11,144 bases of DNA from CBDUUP01 sp965370435 (GCA_965370435.1 CBDUUP010000120.1:1-11144); one strand, 5' to 3'; shown: positions 1 to 6,184, numbered from the stretch's first letter. The notes: generated from the letters alone by a model not told the origin. A program made the numbers and translations.

Positions 1-145
1 CGCCGCCGCCAGAGCCGGTCCCCCAACCGCCCCCTCCGCCTCCATCCGAATCTACCAAGGAAGGTAGCGACAAGTCAGAAGGGAAATAGGCGCTACAACT
101 AATTTTATTATATCGCGGGGTGTATAAAGAAAATAGCTTAGCCAT
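1..145 (-). CDS. Partial unknown gene, N-terminal 48 residues with Gly-rich stretch
   Basis: On the minus strand an AGGAGG ribosome-binding site lies 5 bases before an ATG at 145. The frame stays open to the window edge, giving 48 residues that begin MAKLFSLYTPRYNK. After about 34 residues the sequence becomes Gly-rich (SDGGGGGGWGTGSGGG) and continues out of view. The strong start signal is the main argument for a gene. I do not recognise the family: Gly-rich linkers of this kind occur in many secreted or membrane-associated proteins, but no signal peptide is visible. The start is divergent from the small gene at 199, with only 53 bases between them. The opposite strand can also be read as a Pro-rich C-terminal tail ending at 89, so the assignment is uncertain. 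Confidence 0.45.
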   Translation of the reverse strand, partial: MAKLFSLYTPRYNKISCSAYFPSDLSLPSLVDSDGGGGGGWGTGSGGG

Positions 146-198
146 TTCAGCCTCCTGGCTGTTTGGCTCTGCCTGCACCCAGTGAAGGAGGTTTCAAA

Positions 199-489
199 AT
201 GGCCAGGAAGAAAAAGCTAATTAAAGTGCGTAAACCCAAATTACGGGTTACGAAAAAAGGCTTGAGATTAACCAAGCCAAGCGCACGAATCGGGGGTAAA
301 GTTGGTATTAATGTTAGTAGCAAGGGTATTAGCGCGAGCGCTAGAACCAAATCGGGAACGATAAGTACGCGTAAGGGGCGCTCTACATTAGGAAAACCCA
401 AACGGATGCAGAAGAGTTGCTTAAGTTCTTGTGGTCTAGCACTCGTATTTCCCGCCTTGGGCCTCGCAATTTTACTATTTCTCTTCTAG
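199..489 (+). CDS. Small basic protein with C-terminal hydrophobic segment, DUF4236-like
   Basis: The 96-residue protein starts at ATG 199, where GAAGGAGG (184-191) is well placed. An in-frame ATG at 163 has no such site and is less likely. Residues 1-25 are very rich in Lys and Arg. Residues about 25-65 have alternating short beta-like segments with repeated Gly, Ser and Lys (GKVGINVSSKGISASARTKS), resembling the DUF4236 domain, whose members carry a similar 'lnlSksGis.s.g.kg' pattern. A CLSSC motif comes next, then about 17 hydrophobic residues at the very C-terminus that could form one membrane segment. The function of DUF4236 is unknown. The gene is not obviously linked to the methyl-transfer genes downstream. 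The domain match is from memory of the pattern, not a search. Confidence 0.5.
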   Translation: MARKKKLIKVRKPKLRVTKKGLRLTKPSARIGGKVGINVSSKGISASARTKSGTISTRKGRSTLGKPKRMQKSCLSSCGLALVFPALGLAILLFLF

Positions 490-584
490 GGATACCCTCC
501 AATCAGATAGACCAACTATCAGTTTCCAGGCTGTTTAGTACCCTAAGCATTGCGCACCTTCTCCATTGTGTTGGCATCGGCATC

Positions 585-618
585 CGTGAGGTCGTTGGTT
601 CGAGTCCAATATCGCCCA
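585..618 (+). pseudogene. 3' end of a tRNA (T arm and 3' acceptor strand) without a 5' half
   Basis: The order of elements is that of a tRNA 3' end: CCGTG (585-589, position of the anticodon stem 3' strand), variable loop AGGTC, T stem GTTGG (594-598), T loop TTCGAGT (599-605), T stem CCAAT (606-610, closing with one G-U pair), acceptor strand ATCGCCC (611-617) and discriminator A618. A complementary GGGCGAT 5' acceptor strand is absent upstream, and no proper D arm or anticodon stem can be drawn. The bases after A618 are CAG, so CCA is not encoded. A GCGCACCT stretch at 552-559 recalls the end of a D arm but leaves a loop far too long. Best read as a tRNA-derived scar such as an old attachment site, or as a decayed tRNA gene. 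Confidence 0.45.
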
Positions 619-620
619 CA

Positions 621-660
621 GAAATCATCCTGCCATACAAAAAGGCTGGGATGGTTTTAT
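621..660 (+). terminator. Probable Rho-independent terminator after the tRNA remnant
   Basis: The bases ATCATCCTGCC (about 624-634) can pair with GGCTGGGATGGT (644-655), giving a stem with one T/T mismatch and one bulged G around a 9-base A-rich loop. TTTTATTATT follows directly. A terminator here suits a former tRNA transcription unit ending at 618, or the small gene ending at 489. Confidence 0.45.
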
Positions 661-678
661 TATTAGTTTTCCGATAAT

Positions 679-708
679 GCGCTAAAAAATGATAGCGCCT
701 GCGTTTTT
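679..708 (+). terminator. Short hairpin with T tract, possible terminator
   Basis: GCGCTA (679-684) and TAGCGC (693-698) form a perfect 6-base-pair stem with an 8-base loop. Five unpaired bases and then TTTTT (704-708) follow. The gap between stem and T tract makes it a weak terminator. It could instead be part of the regulatory region of the Lrp gene. Confidence 0.28.
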
Positions 709-768
709 CGTAAATAATGCCCGTAAGTATTACGAATCACGGCGTTTTCAGTTGACATTATTACGAAT
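707..768 (+). promoter_or_regulatory. Three copies of a TATTACGAAT-type element, likely Lrp operator
   Basis: The decamer TATTACGAAT occurs at 728-737 and again at 759-768, 31 bases apart (about three helical turns). A third, inverted and slightly altered copy (TTCGTAAATAATG) lies at 707-719. CGTAAGTATTACG at 722-734 is itself a perfect inverted repeat. The downstream copy lies between the -35 and -10 boxes of the promoter at 752-779, where a bound protein would block RNA polymerase. Lrp/AsnC proteins bind phased arrays as multimers and often repress themselves, so autoregulation by the adjacent product is the likely role. That protein-DNA link is inferred. Confidence 0.5.
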
Positions 769-779
769 ATCGTTATAAT
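752..779 (+). promoter_or_regulatory. Sigma-70 promoter of the Lrp/AsnC gene
   Basis: TTGACA (752-757) matches the -35 consensus fully, and TATAAT (774-779) matches the -10 consensus fully. The spacer is 16 bases. Transcription should begin near 785-787, only 5 to 7 bases before the ATG at 792, so the mRNA would have almost no leader and would lose most or all of the AGGGG at 781-785. Confidence 0.82.
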
Positions 780-791
780 TAGGGGCAAGTT

Positions 792-1310
792 ATGGATGAG
801 ATAGATCTAGCTATCGTCAGTATACTCCAATATAACGGTCGGATGCCGTTCACCAAAATCGCCGTTGAGGTGGGCGTTTCGGAGGGGGCGGTACGGCAAC
901 GCGTGAAGCGGATGACTGATAGCGGCACATTGCAAATCGTCGGTATTGTGGAACCTCAGCATTTGGGTATGCAAGAAGCGGGAATGATAGCGGTTTCGGT
1001 GCGGCCCAACCAAATTGAAGAAGTGGCCCATCAAATCGCCCAATTTCCAGAAGTCAGCTACCTGTTCATGGCTGCAGGTGAATTTGACCTATTTGTCGAG
1101 TTCTACTGCCGGGATAAGGAATCTTTTGTCTCCTTCCTCAACGACAAACTGCTCCAGGTTCCCGGCATTGAACGGACTCAAACCTTCCCTATCCTCAAGA
1201 TGTTCAAACTATCCTACCGCTGGGGAGAGGCAGAGCCGCCTCGGATGAACCATCGTCTGCCAATTCCTCCTCCTGAAAAAACTAAAGCCCAAGAGGATTC
1301 TACAGCCTAG
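792..1310 (+). CDS. Lrp/AsnC family transcriptional regulator
   Basis: The 172-residue protein has the two-domain layout of the Lrp/AsnC family. Residues about 1-50 form the winged helix-turn-helix (IDLAIVSILQYNGR, then a recognition-helix region around VSEGAVRQRVKRM). Residues about 62-140 form the RAM/AsnC ligand-binding fold, with AGEFDL at 95-100 in place of the usual tGe-D motif. A Pro-rich tail of about 28 residues extends beyond the usual end (family members are commonly 150-165 residues). Such regulators bind amino acids or related metabolites and assemble into octamers. The gene lies 22 bases before mttB1 on the same strand with no terminator between, so it probably heads that transcript and responds to a substrate or product of methyl transfer. 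Its promoter has repeats that look like its own operator. The ligand cannot be predicted. Confidence 0.93.
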   Translation: MDEIDLAIVSILQYNGRMPFTKIAVEVGVSEGAVRQRVKRMTDSGTLQIVGIVEPQHLGMQEAGMIAVSVRPNQIEEVAHQIAQFPEVSYLFMAAGEFDLFVEFYCRDKESFVSFLNDKLLQVPGIERTQTFPILKMFKLSYRWGEAEPPRMNHRLPIPPPEKTKAQEDSTA

Positions 1311-1332
1311 ACTCATCTCAATCCATAGAATT

Positions 1333-2784
1333 ATGAACGTCTTAGAAAAGATTGGCGCCATGCCGATGAACGGTCTCTCGGATTCAATTGCAGAATTGGT
1401 TCACGAGAAATCGGTTGAGATTTTGACCGAAACCGGTTTTTGCGTACCCGAGGAGGACGCGCTTGCGCGCCTCGAAAAGGCCGGGTTCCCAGTCGACTTG
1501 GACTCCCAGATGGTGAGGATCACTCCGAAACTGCTAGAGACCGCCCTAAACCGCCTGCCACAAGATGTCAAACTCTATGACCGCGCCGGGCTGACGCCCG
1601 CTCCCTATGACCAGAAATCATGCTTCATGGGCGCGGGCACGCCGGTCAATGTGCTGGACCTGGAAAACGGCCACAGGCGATCATCCACCCGGAAGGACGT
1701 GCGCCAACTCATCAGGATGCAAGACGCTTTATCCCAGGTGGACATCGTCCGCCCAACGGTCACGGCTACCGACCAGGGAGACTGCTCAGACCTGGTTGAG
1801 ATCGCCGAATTGTTGGTCAACACCGGAAAACCAATCGTACACCGCACCCTTTCCGTAGAACGAGTGGACGCGGCGGTGGAAATGCTGGCCGCGGTGGCGG
1901 GAGGCGAAGACGCCTTCCGCGCTCATCCCAATTTCGCCACCCTCTACTGCCCAATTAGCCCGGGGTATTTCACCCCGGGAAACATCCGCTGTATGCTCCG
2001 CTGGGCTGAGCATGGCGTCCCCGTCACCTTGCTCAGTATGGCGATGGGCGGCGCCTCGGCTCCGGCAACGCTGCTGGGCGAGTTGGTCGTCATCAACACC
2101 GACATCCTGGCCTGGATAGTCGCCCTCCAAATCCTCTATCCGGGCGCTCCGCTCTTGTATGGCAGCGTGTCCGCGGTGCTCGATATGCGCACCGGCCTGC
2201 TGCCCCTGGGGGCGCCGGAGCGAGGGATGATAAATAGCGGTGCAGCGCTGATGGGCCATTATTATGGCCTCCCCTCTATGTGCGGCGGCCTTTCGGCGGA
2301 TGCGAAAGAATTGGACGCTCAGGCCGGTTTTGAGAAAGCGGTCACGGCGGTCCCGCTGCTCCTGGAACAGGCCAGCATCATTTATGGCGTTGGCGCAACC
2401 GACGCAGGCTCTTCTATTTCGTACACCCAGATGATCCTGGATGATGAATTCATCGCCGGGCTGCGACGGATGATGCAGGGAATCACCCTGCATGACCTTG
2501 AAGAGGAGGTCGCCCTCATCAAGGCCAACACGCCGAGAGGCAATTTCCTTTCGGCCAAGCACACCCGGAGGAATTACCCCGAACACTGGGCGCCAGACAT
2601 TTTCAGCCGCGATACGTACGAAACCTGGGAAACCAAAGGCGAGACCATCGAAGACATCTGCCGCCGCAAGGCAGAGGACATTCTTGCCAACCACCAGCCT
2701 CCCTCTCTTCCTGCGGAAGTTGAAGCGGAGCTAGAGCGAATATTGAAGCGCTTTATGGGCGCTGAATTCCATCTCAGTCCCTAG
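1333..2784 (+). CDS. MttB-family (COG5598) corrinoid methyltransferase, non-pyrrolysine, paralogue 1
   Basis: The 483-residue protein is the full length of the trimethylamine methyltransferase (MttB) superfamily, which forms a TIM barrel and moves a methyl group from a methylated amine to the cobalt of a corrinoid protein. Family marks are the N-terminal helix (residues about 20-36, ELVHEKSVEILTETG), the middle block around LLSMAMGGASAPATLLGEL, LLYGSVSAVLDMRTG, and the C-terminal PRGNFLSAKHTRRN (401-414). No in-frame TAG interrupts it, so it is not a pyrrolysine enzyme. The substrate is more likely a betaine-type quaternary amine than trimethylamine, which is inferred from characterised relatives such as MtgB. 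It is the most divergent of the three copies: MGAGTP stands where the other two have TDGCG, and TVTATDQ where they have PMVSAQD. No clear ribosome-binding site precedes ATG 1333. ATGs at 1360 and 1366 are alternatives. Confidence 0.92.
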   Translation: MNVLEKIGAMPMNGLSDSIAELVHEKSVEILTETGFCVPEEDALARLEKAGFPVDLDSQMVRITPKLLETALNRLPQDVKLYDRAGLTPAPYDQKSCFMGAGTPVNVLDLENGHRRSSTRKDVRQLIRMQDALSQVDIVRPTVTATDQGDCSDLVEIAELLVNTGKPIVHRTLSVERVDAAVEMLAAVAGGEDAFRAHPNFATLYCPISPGYFTPGNIRCMLRWAEHGVPVTLLSMAMGGASAPATLLGELVVINTDILAWIVALQILYPGAPLLYGSVSAVLDMRTGLLPLGAPERGMINSGAALMGHYYGLPSMCGGLSADAKELDAQAGFEKAVTAVPLLLEQASIIYGVGATDAGSSISYTQMILDDEFIAGLRRMMQGITLHDLEEEVALIKANTPRGNFLSAKHTRRNYPEHWAPDIFSRDTYETWETKGETIEDICRRKAEDILANHQPPSLPAEVEAELERILKRFMGAEFHLSP

Positions 2785-3002
2785 CGTTTTATTACAGGCG
2801 AAAGTAGAACTGATTTTTGCATGTGAGCCAGGAATAAATTTGATAAAATACTAACCGAACACAAACCGGAGCCTTAGGACAAATCTGTCCAAGCCGAGCT
2901 GCACCATACTTAAAGCTGCTGCGCTGGAATTGGGCCACTGATCAGCAATTCCAGCCCCGCAAAAATGTGTGGCCCCTTATCCACTAGATGAAGGAGGAAG
3001 GT
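2785..3002 (+). promoter_or_regulatory. 218-base structured leader before the corrinoid protein gene, with possible H-type pseudoknot
   Basis: This gap holds more pairing than expected. GGACA (2877-2881) and TGTCC (2886-2890) close a tetraloop hairpin. GCTGGAATTG (2923-2932) and CAATTCCAGC (2946-2955) form a perfect 10-base-pair stem with a 13-base loop. GGCCAC in that loop (2933-2938) is fully complementary to GTGGCC at 2969-2974, which would give an H-type pseudoknot with an A-rich third loop (2956-2968), ending 16 bases before the AAGGAGG of the corrinoid gene. The first connecting loop would be 0 to 1 base, which is sterically tight. A weak TTGCAT/TTGATA promoter pair can be drawn at 2817-2845. 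I cannot match this to a named riboswitch class. Confidence 0.42.
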
Positions 3003-3653
3003 ATGACCGAAGATATCATTGCAAAATTAATGCAAGCTGTGATAGATGGCGAGCCAGAAGACGCAGCCGCGTTAGCCCAGCAAGCCCTGGACCAGGGCCT
3101 GGACCCCTTGACGTGTATCAACAATGGGCTGACCAAGGGAATCCAACACGTTGGCGAGTTATTCGCCAATGGAGAGTACTATCTGCCCGAGCTAATCATC
3201 GGCGGAGACGCCATGAAAGAAGCTCTAGCCATCCTGGAACCGGCTTTGGTCGGGGGTCAGGAACGTGAAGTAGCAGGCCGGGTAGTACTAGGCACCGTAG
3301 AAGGCGACCTGCACGAGATCGGAAAAACGTTGGTAGGCACTATGCTCACCGCCAACGGTTTCCAGGTCTTTGACATCGGAGTTGACAAACCCGCAGCCGA
3401 TTTCATCGCCGCGATCAAAGAGAACAACGCCAACCTGGTCGGGGCTTCAGCGCTGCTCACCACGACGATGCTCCAACAGGAGAAGCTCATCGAGGCCCTC
3501 AAAGAAGCCGGACTCCGCGACCAGGTGAAAGTCATGGTCGGCGGCGCGCCGGTCACTCAGAGCTGGGCTGACAAAATCGGGGCCGACGCCTATGCGGAAG
3601 ACGCCATCTCCGCAGTGGACATCGCCTACAGACTGGTAGACGCCCCGGCCTAA
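3003..3653 (+). CDS. MttC/MtgC-type corrinoid (methyl-carrier) protein
   Basis: The 216-residue cytoplasmic protein binds a corrinoid whose cobalt accepts methyl groups from MttB-type enzymes and passes them to a second methyltransferase. Residues about 1-88 are the helical cap domain (GELFANGEYYLPELIIGGDAM at 51-71). Residues about 92-216 are the Rossmann-like B12-binding domain, with the base-off signature DLHEIG (102-107, His104 as lower cobalt ligand), SALL at 149-152 and GGAP at 180-183. This is the usual length for the family. ATG 3003 is chosen because AAGGAGG (2991-2997) precedes it by 5 bases. An in-frame ATG at 2988 lies upstream of that site. This is the only corrinoid protein in the window, so the three MttB paralogues probably share it, and a structured leader lies upstream. 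Confidence 0.94.
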   Translation: MTEDIIAKLMQAVIDGEPEDAAALAQQALDQGLDPLTCINNGLTKGIQHVGELFANGEYYLPELIIGGDAMKEALAILEPALVGGQEREVAGRVVLGTVEGDLHEIGKTLVGTMLTANGFQVFDIGVDKPAADFIAAIKENNANLVGASALLTTTMLQQEKLIEALKEAGLRDQVKVMVGGAPVTQSWADKIGADAYAEDAISAVDIAYRLVDAPA

Positions 3654-3689
3654 GACCAAATAATATTAACTAGCAATAGAAAATCTAGC

Positions 3690-4117
3690 TACCTGACAGT
3701 TTAAGAAAATCGGCAGGTTCTTCGAGTAAACTAAGGTTTAGCCGAAACCAAAGGAGAAGAACCATGCCGATAATAGAACTTTACCATACTTGGCAAAAAA
3801 GAATAAACCAACTTCGACCAGGAGAGCGAGTTACTCGACAACGTAACTTTGCCTGGCTGTTGGCAGGCTTGTACCAGAGCCGCTCTGTGCATTTGAGCAA
3901 GATAGCGACAAGGATACCCAGTTTGACGCGCTTGCCCAGCCGAATCCGGCGGATTAGTCGTCTGTTGGATAACCCCGCCATTCGAGTTCGAGATTGGTAT
4001 AGACCGATAGCTAAAGAGATCATCCAACGGCTGGCACAGGGTGAACTGCGGCTGATCGTGGATGGCAGCAAAGTGGGCTTTGGACATCAATTGTTGCTGG
4101 TGTCCATTGGCTTTCGT
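3690..4117 (+). mobile_element. Left part of a truncated insertion sequence
   Basis: The element is recognised from the start of its transposase gene at 3764. The exact left end is not defined. A likely terminal region is 3690-3720, where ACCTG and CAGGT flank an AT-rich stretch. The right part, with the rest of the transposase and the right inverted repeat, is gone: at about 4118 the sequence changes to an ABC transporter permease in another frame. It sits between the corrinoid gene and mttB2. The left boundary is approximate. Confidence 0.5.
3764..4117 (+). pseudogene. DDE transposase (IS4-like), N-terminal 118 residues only
   Basis: An AGGAGA site precedes the ATG at 3764. The first 118 residues look like a DDE transposase of a type common in Chloroflexota and Cyanobacteria: RQRNFAWLLAGLYQSRSVHL near residues 25-44, SRIRRISRLLDN at 59-70, and LIVDGSKVG at 97-105, whose Asp100 should be the first catalytic acid. 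The second Asp and the Glu of the DDE triad are missing because homology ends near residue 118. The frame runs on to 4204, but only as out-of-frame permease sequence. The product would be inactive. Placement in the IS4 group is from memory of the motif and is moderate. Confidence 0.72.
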
Positions 4118-4118
4118 C

Positions 4119-4460
4119 TTGGCTTCCCGCGCTCTGGGCGCATCCCATCTACGCATCATGTTGGTGCATATCCTCCCAAACGCTCTCGGCCCCATCATCG
4201 TTGAGCTTACCCTGGAAATTGGCTACGCTATCATGGAGGAGTCGGGATTGTCCTTCCTGGGATTCGGCATCATGCCCCCCACGCCCAGTTGGGGCAACTT
4301 ATTGAGCAACGCGCAAGAACACATCACCAAACAGCCCTGGCTGGCTATCTTCCCTGGTCTGATGATCTTCTTTACCATCATTTCCATAAATTACATCGGG
4401 GACGGACTGCGAGACGCTCTGGATCCCTATAAGATGGTCAATAATCCAGGGACGGAATAA
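4119..4460 (+). pseudogene. Dpp/Opp-type ABC transporter permease, C-terminal fragment
   Basis: About 113 residues match the last third of the DppC/OppC family. They begin abruptly at RALGASHLRIMLVHILPNAL, the cytoplasmic EAA-type loop that contacts the ATPase. FLGFGIMPPTPSWGNLLS and a hydrophobic segment LAIFPGLMIFFTIISINYIG follow, ending with GDGLRDALDPY as in intact members. Intact proteins are about 280-300 residues, so the N-terminal two thirds and four or so membrane helices are missing. The reading frame differs from the transposase joined to it, so no in-frame fusion is made, and no ribosome-binding site is evident. It suggests that a peptide, opine or nickel-type importer once belonged to this locus and was lost by IS-linked deletion. 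The C-terminus itself is undamaged. Confidence 0.8.
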
Positions 4461-4593
4461 CAACCAGGATAGGGTGAACGCGAAGAAGAGAACTTAAACC
4501 AATAACTTAGCCAACCCTCGCTCATTGGCTGTTTCCAGAATAATTCCAGCGCTCATTATTAATATTTCCCTGAAATAAAGGAGTTTTACCAAC

Positions 4594-6045
4594 ATGTCAG
4601 TAGATCGTCCATCGCTCCAACCGATTCGGACCAATTTTAAATTGGACGTATTGAGCGACGACCATCTCGACCAATTGCAGGAAGCGACGCTGACGATTCT
4701 GGAAACCACGGGGGTGAAGCTGCCCTACGAAAAGGCGCTGAAGGTCTTCGCCGACCACGGCGCAGAGGTGGATTTCGATAATGAGATCGTCAAAATCCCT
4801 CGAGAGTTGGTCCTCAAAGCGTTAGCCACCGTCCCGCGGTACTTCCACGTCGGCTCGCGTGATCCAGCATTCGATTTCGATCTCCAGGATGGGGTCACCT
4901 ACTTCACCACCGATGGCTGCGGCCACGAGACGGTTGACCTGAAGACCGGGCAAGTCCGCCCCTCCACCAAAGCGGATGTGGGGATGATGGCCCGGATAGT
5001 GGATAGCCTGTCTTCGATGGGCTTTTATTGGCCTATGGTCAGCGCACAGGATTGCGGGAAAACCTCTCCGCTGCACGAACTCGACGCTTCCTGGAACAAC
5101 ACCGTCAAGCACGTCCAGAGCGTGACCATCATGGGGGAAGCGCTGGCACGTTACGGCGTAGAAATGGCGACCGTTATCGCCGGAAACCGGGAGGAACTGC
5201 GCAAACGCCCGCCCTTATCTTTGATCGTCTGCACAATCGCCCCATTGATGCTGGATAAAGAAGGCATCGAAGCGGCTTTGATCTTCGCGGAGGCGGGTCT
5301 GCCGGTGACTTTCCTGTCTATGCCCTCCATGGGAAGCACCGGCCCGGCTACGGTGGCAGGTTCTTTAGCGATGGCGGATGCAGAGATCATCAGCGCCACT
5401 GTCCTGGTGCAGCTTCTCTATCCTGGCGCGCCGATTTCCCACTCCACCATGCAGGCCTGGGTTGATCCCCGTTCGGGCGGCTACATCCCTTACCCGGTGG
5501 ATGCTCGCAGCCGGTATGCCGCGGTGGCGATGGGCCATCATTGGGGGATGCCTTCCTTCGGGGGCGCATTTGGCACTGAGAGCGTCAACCCCGGCACCTG
5601 GCAATCCGCCGCCGAGGTGGCGATGGACCCGCTTCTGATCGGACTAGCCGGGGCCGAATGGGTCACCGGGATCGGGTTGAACCGCAACTTCACCTTATTG
5701 CATCCCTGGGCTATCATCCTGGACGACGAAATCTATCACCGGGCCAGGTATGCTTTGATGGAGATGGAGGTCAGCCCGGAAACGCTGGCGGTGGACGTGG
5801 TGCAAGCTGTGGGACCGGGAGGCCATTACCTGGGCCAAAAACACACCCGCAAACACCTGCGAGACTCGGTGAAGCTCGGCGTCACCCACCAGGTTGATTC
5901 GGAGGGAAAATACCGCGATCCACTAGAGGTGGCCCGCGAGAAGGCGACATGGATATTGGATAACTACAGACCCGAACCGCTAGAGAAGGCTCAACAGGAC
6001 GAATTCGCCCGTATCCTTTCAGCAGCAGAGAAAGAAATAGGGTAA
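4594..6045 (+). CDS. MttB-family (COG5598) corrinoid methyltransferase, non-pyrrolysine, paralogue 2
   Basis: The 483-residue protein has the full MttB-family length and no internal amber codon. An AAAGGAG site (4577-4583) lies about 10 bases before the ATG. Visible marks are an N-terminal helix DDHLDQLQEATLTILETTGV (residues about 18-37), TDGCG at 106-110, GFYWPMVSAQD, IFAEAGLPVTFLSMPSMGST in the barrel core, LLYPGAP, and GGHYLGQKHTRKH near the C-terminus (409-421). It should transfer a methyl group from a quaternary or tertiary amine to the corrinoid protein encoded upstream. It shares many long blocks with mttB3 and far fewer with mttB1, so mttB2 and mttB3 look like a tandem duplication followed by specialisation. 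The 133-base gap upstream holds an AGCCAA/TTGGCT hairpin (4509-4530), but I see no convincing promoter. Confidence 0.92.
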   Translation: MSVDRPSLQPIRTNFKLDVLSDDHLDQLQEATLTILETTGVKLPYEKALKVFADHGAEVDFDNEIVKIPRELVLKALATVPRYFHVGSRDPAFDFDLQDGVTYFTTDGCGHETVDLKTGQVRPSTKADVGMMARIVDSLSSMGFYWPMVSAQDCGKTSPLHELDASWNNTVKHVQSVTIMGEALARYGVEMATVIAGNREELRKRPPLSLIVCTIAPLMLDKEGIEAALIFAEAGLPVTFLSMPSMGSTGPATVAGSLAMADAEIISATVLVQLLYPGAPISHSTMQAWVDPRSGGYIPYPVDARSRYAAVAMGHHWGMPSFGGAFGTESVNPGTWQSAAEVAMDPLLIGLAGAEWVTGIGLNRNFTLLHPWAIILDDEIYHRARYALMEMEVSPETLAVDVVQAVGPGGHYLGQKHTRKHLRDSVKLGVTHQVDSEGKYRDPLEVAREKATWILDNYRPEPLEKAQQDEFARILSAAEKEIG

Positions 6046-6068
6046 TCGTCATACTTGTGGAAGCTATC

Positions 6069-6152
6069 ATGAAATTATCACTCACCCCCACTTTGACCCA
6101 GCCCGAGATTGAACACATCCAATTCAGTCTTGATTTGCTGGAACAGGACTGA
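6069..6152 (+). pseudogene. 27-codon reading frame, probable N-terminal stub of a lost MttB-family gene
   Basis: A GGAAG (6059-6063) lies 5 bases before an ATG, followed by 27 codons and TGA: MKLSLTPTLTQPEIEHIQFS then LDLLEQD. The pattern 'lT..qie.i...sl.LLE..Gv' is that of the first helix of MttB-family proteins (compare LTQKQVDTLKGGTLHLLEEVGV in mttB3). The TGA falls where the conserved Gly of 'LLEe.Gv' would be, and reading past it gives ISQNPN before all similarity stops. It lies between mttB2 and mttB3, where unequal exchange between tandem copies could leave such a remnant. It could also be a real small peptide or chance. The similarity is short. Confidence 0.38.
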
Positions 6153-6184
6153 ATATCACAAAACCCAAATTCTAGGAGCAAGAA

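Noticed and set aside
3..89. Pro-rich C-terminal tail of a plus-strand gene ending at TAG 87-89.
   Set aside because: It is possible, but there is no start or domain in view, while the opposite strand has a good ribosome-binding site and ATG. Kept only as an alternative.
417..677. An 86-codon plus-strand frame across the tRNA remnant.
   Set aside because: Its VVGSSPISP stretch is the typical translation of a tRNA T arm, and the rest crosses a terminator hairpin.
1786..2694. A 302-codon open frame on the minus strand opposite mttB1.
   Set aside because: It is the antisense of a well-supported gene with GC-biased codons, shows no recognisable domain, and has no ribosome-binding site.
2782..2784. 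Read-through of the TAG of mttB1 as pyrrolysine.
   Set aside because: The protein is already full family length at this stop, and another in-frame stop follows about 14 codons later. Pyrrolysine in MttB is internal, not at the C-terminus.
2826..2940. Cobalamin riboswitch: AGCCAGGA (2826-2833) resembles the B12 box and GCCACTG (2934-2940) resembles another conserved core piece.
   Set aside because: The two pieces are in the wrong order, since the B12 box should be downstream of GCCACTG. The rest of the box and the multi-helix core are absent.
4062..4121. Extension of the permease fragment back to ATG 4062.
   Set aside because: These 20 codons are out-of-frame transposase sequence with no resemblance to a permease and no ribosome-binding site.
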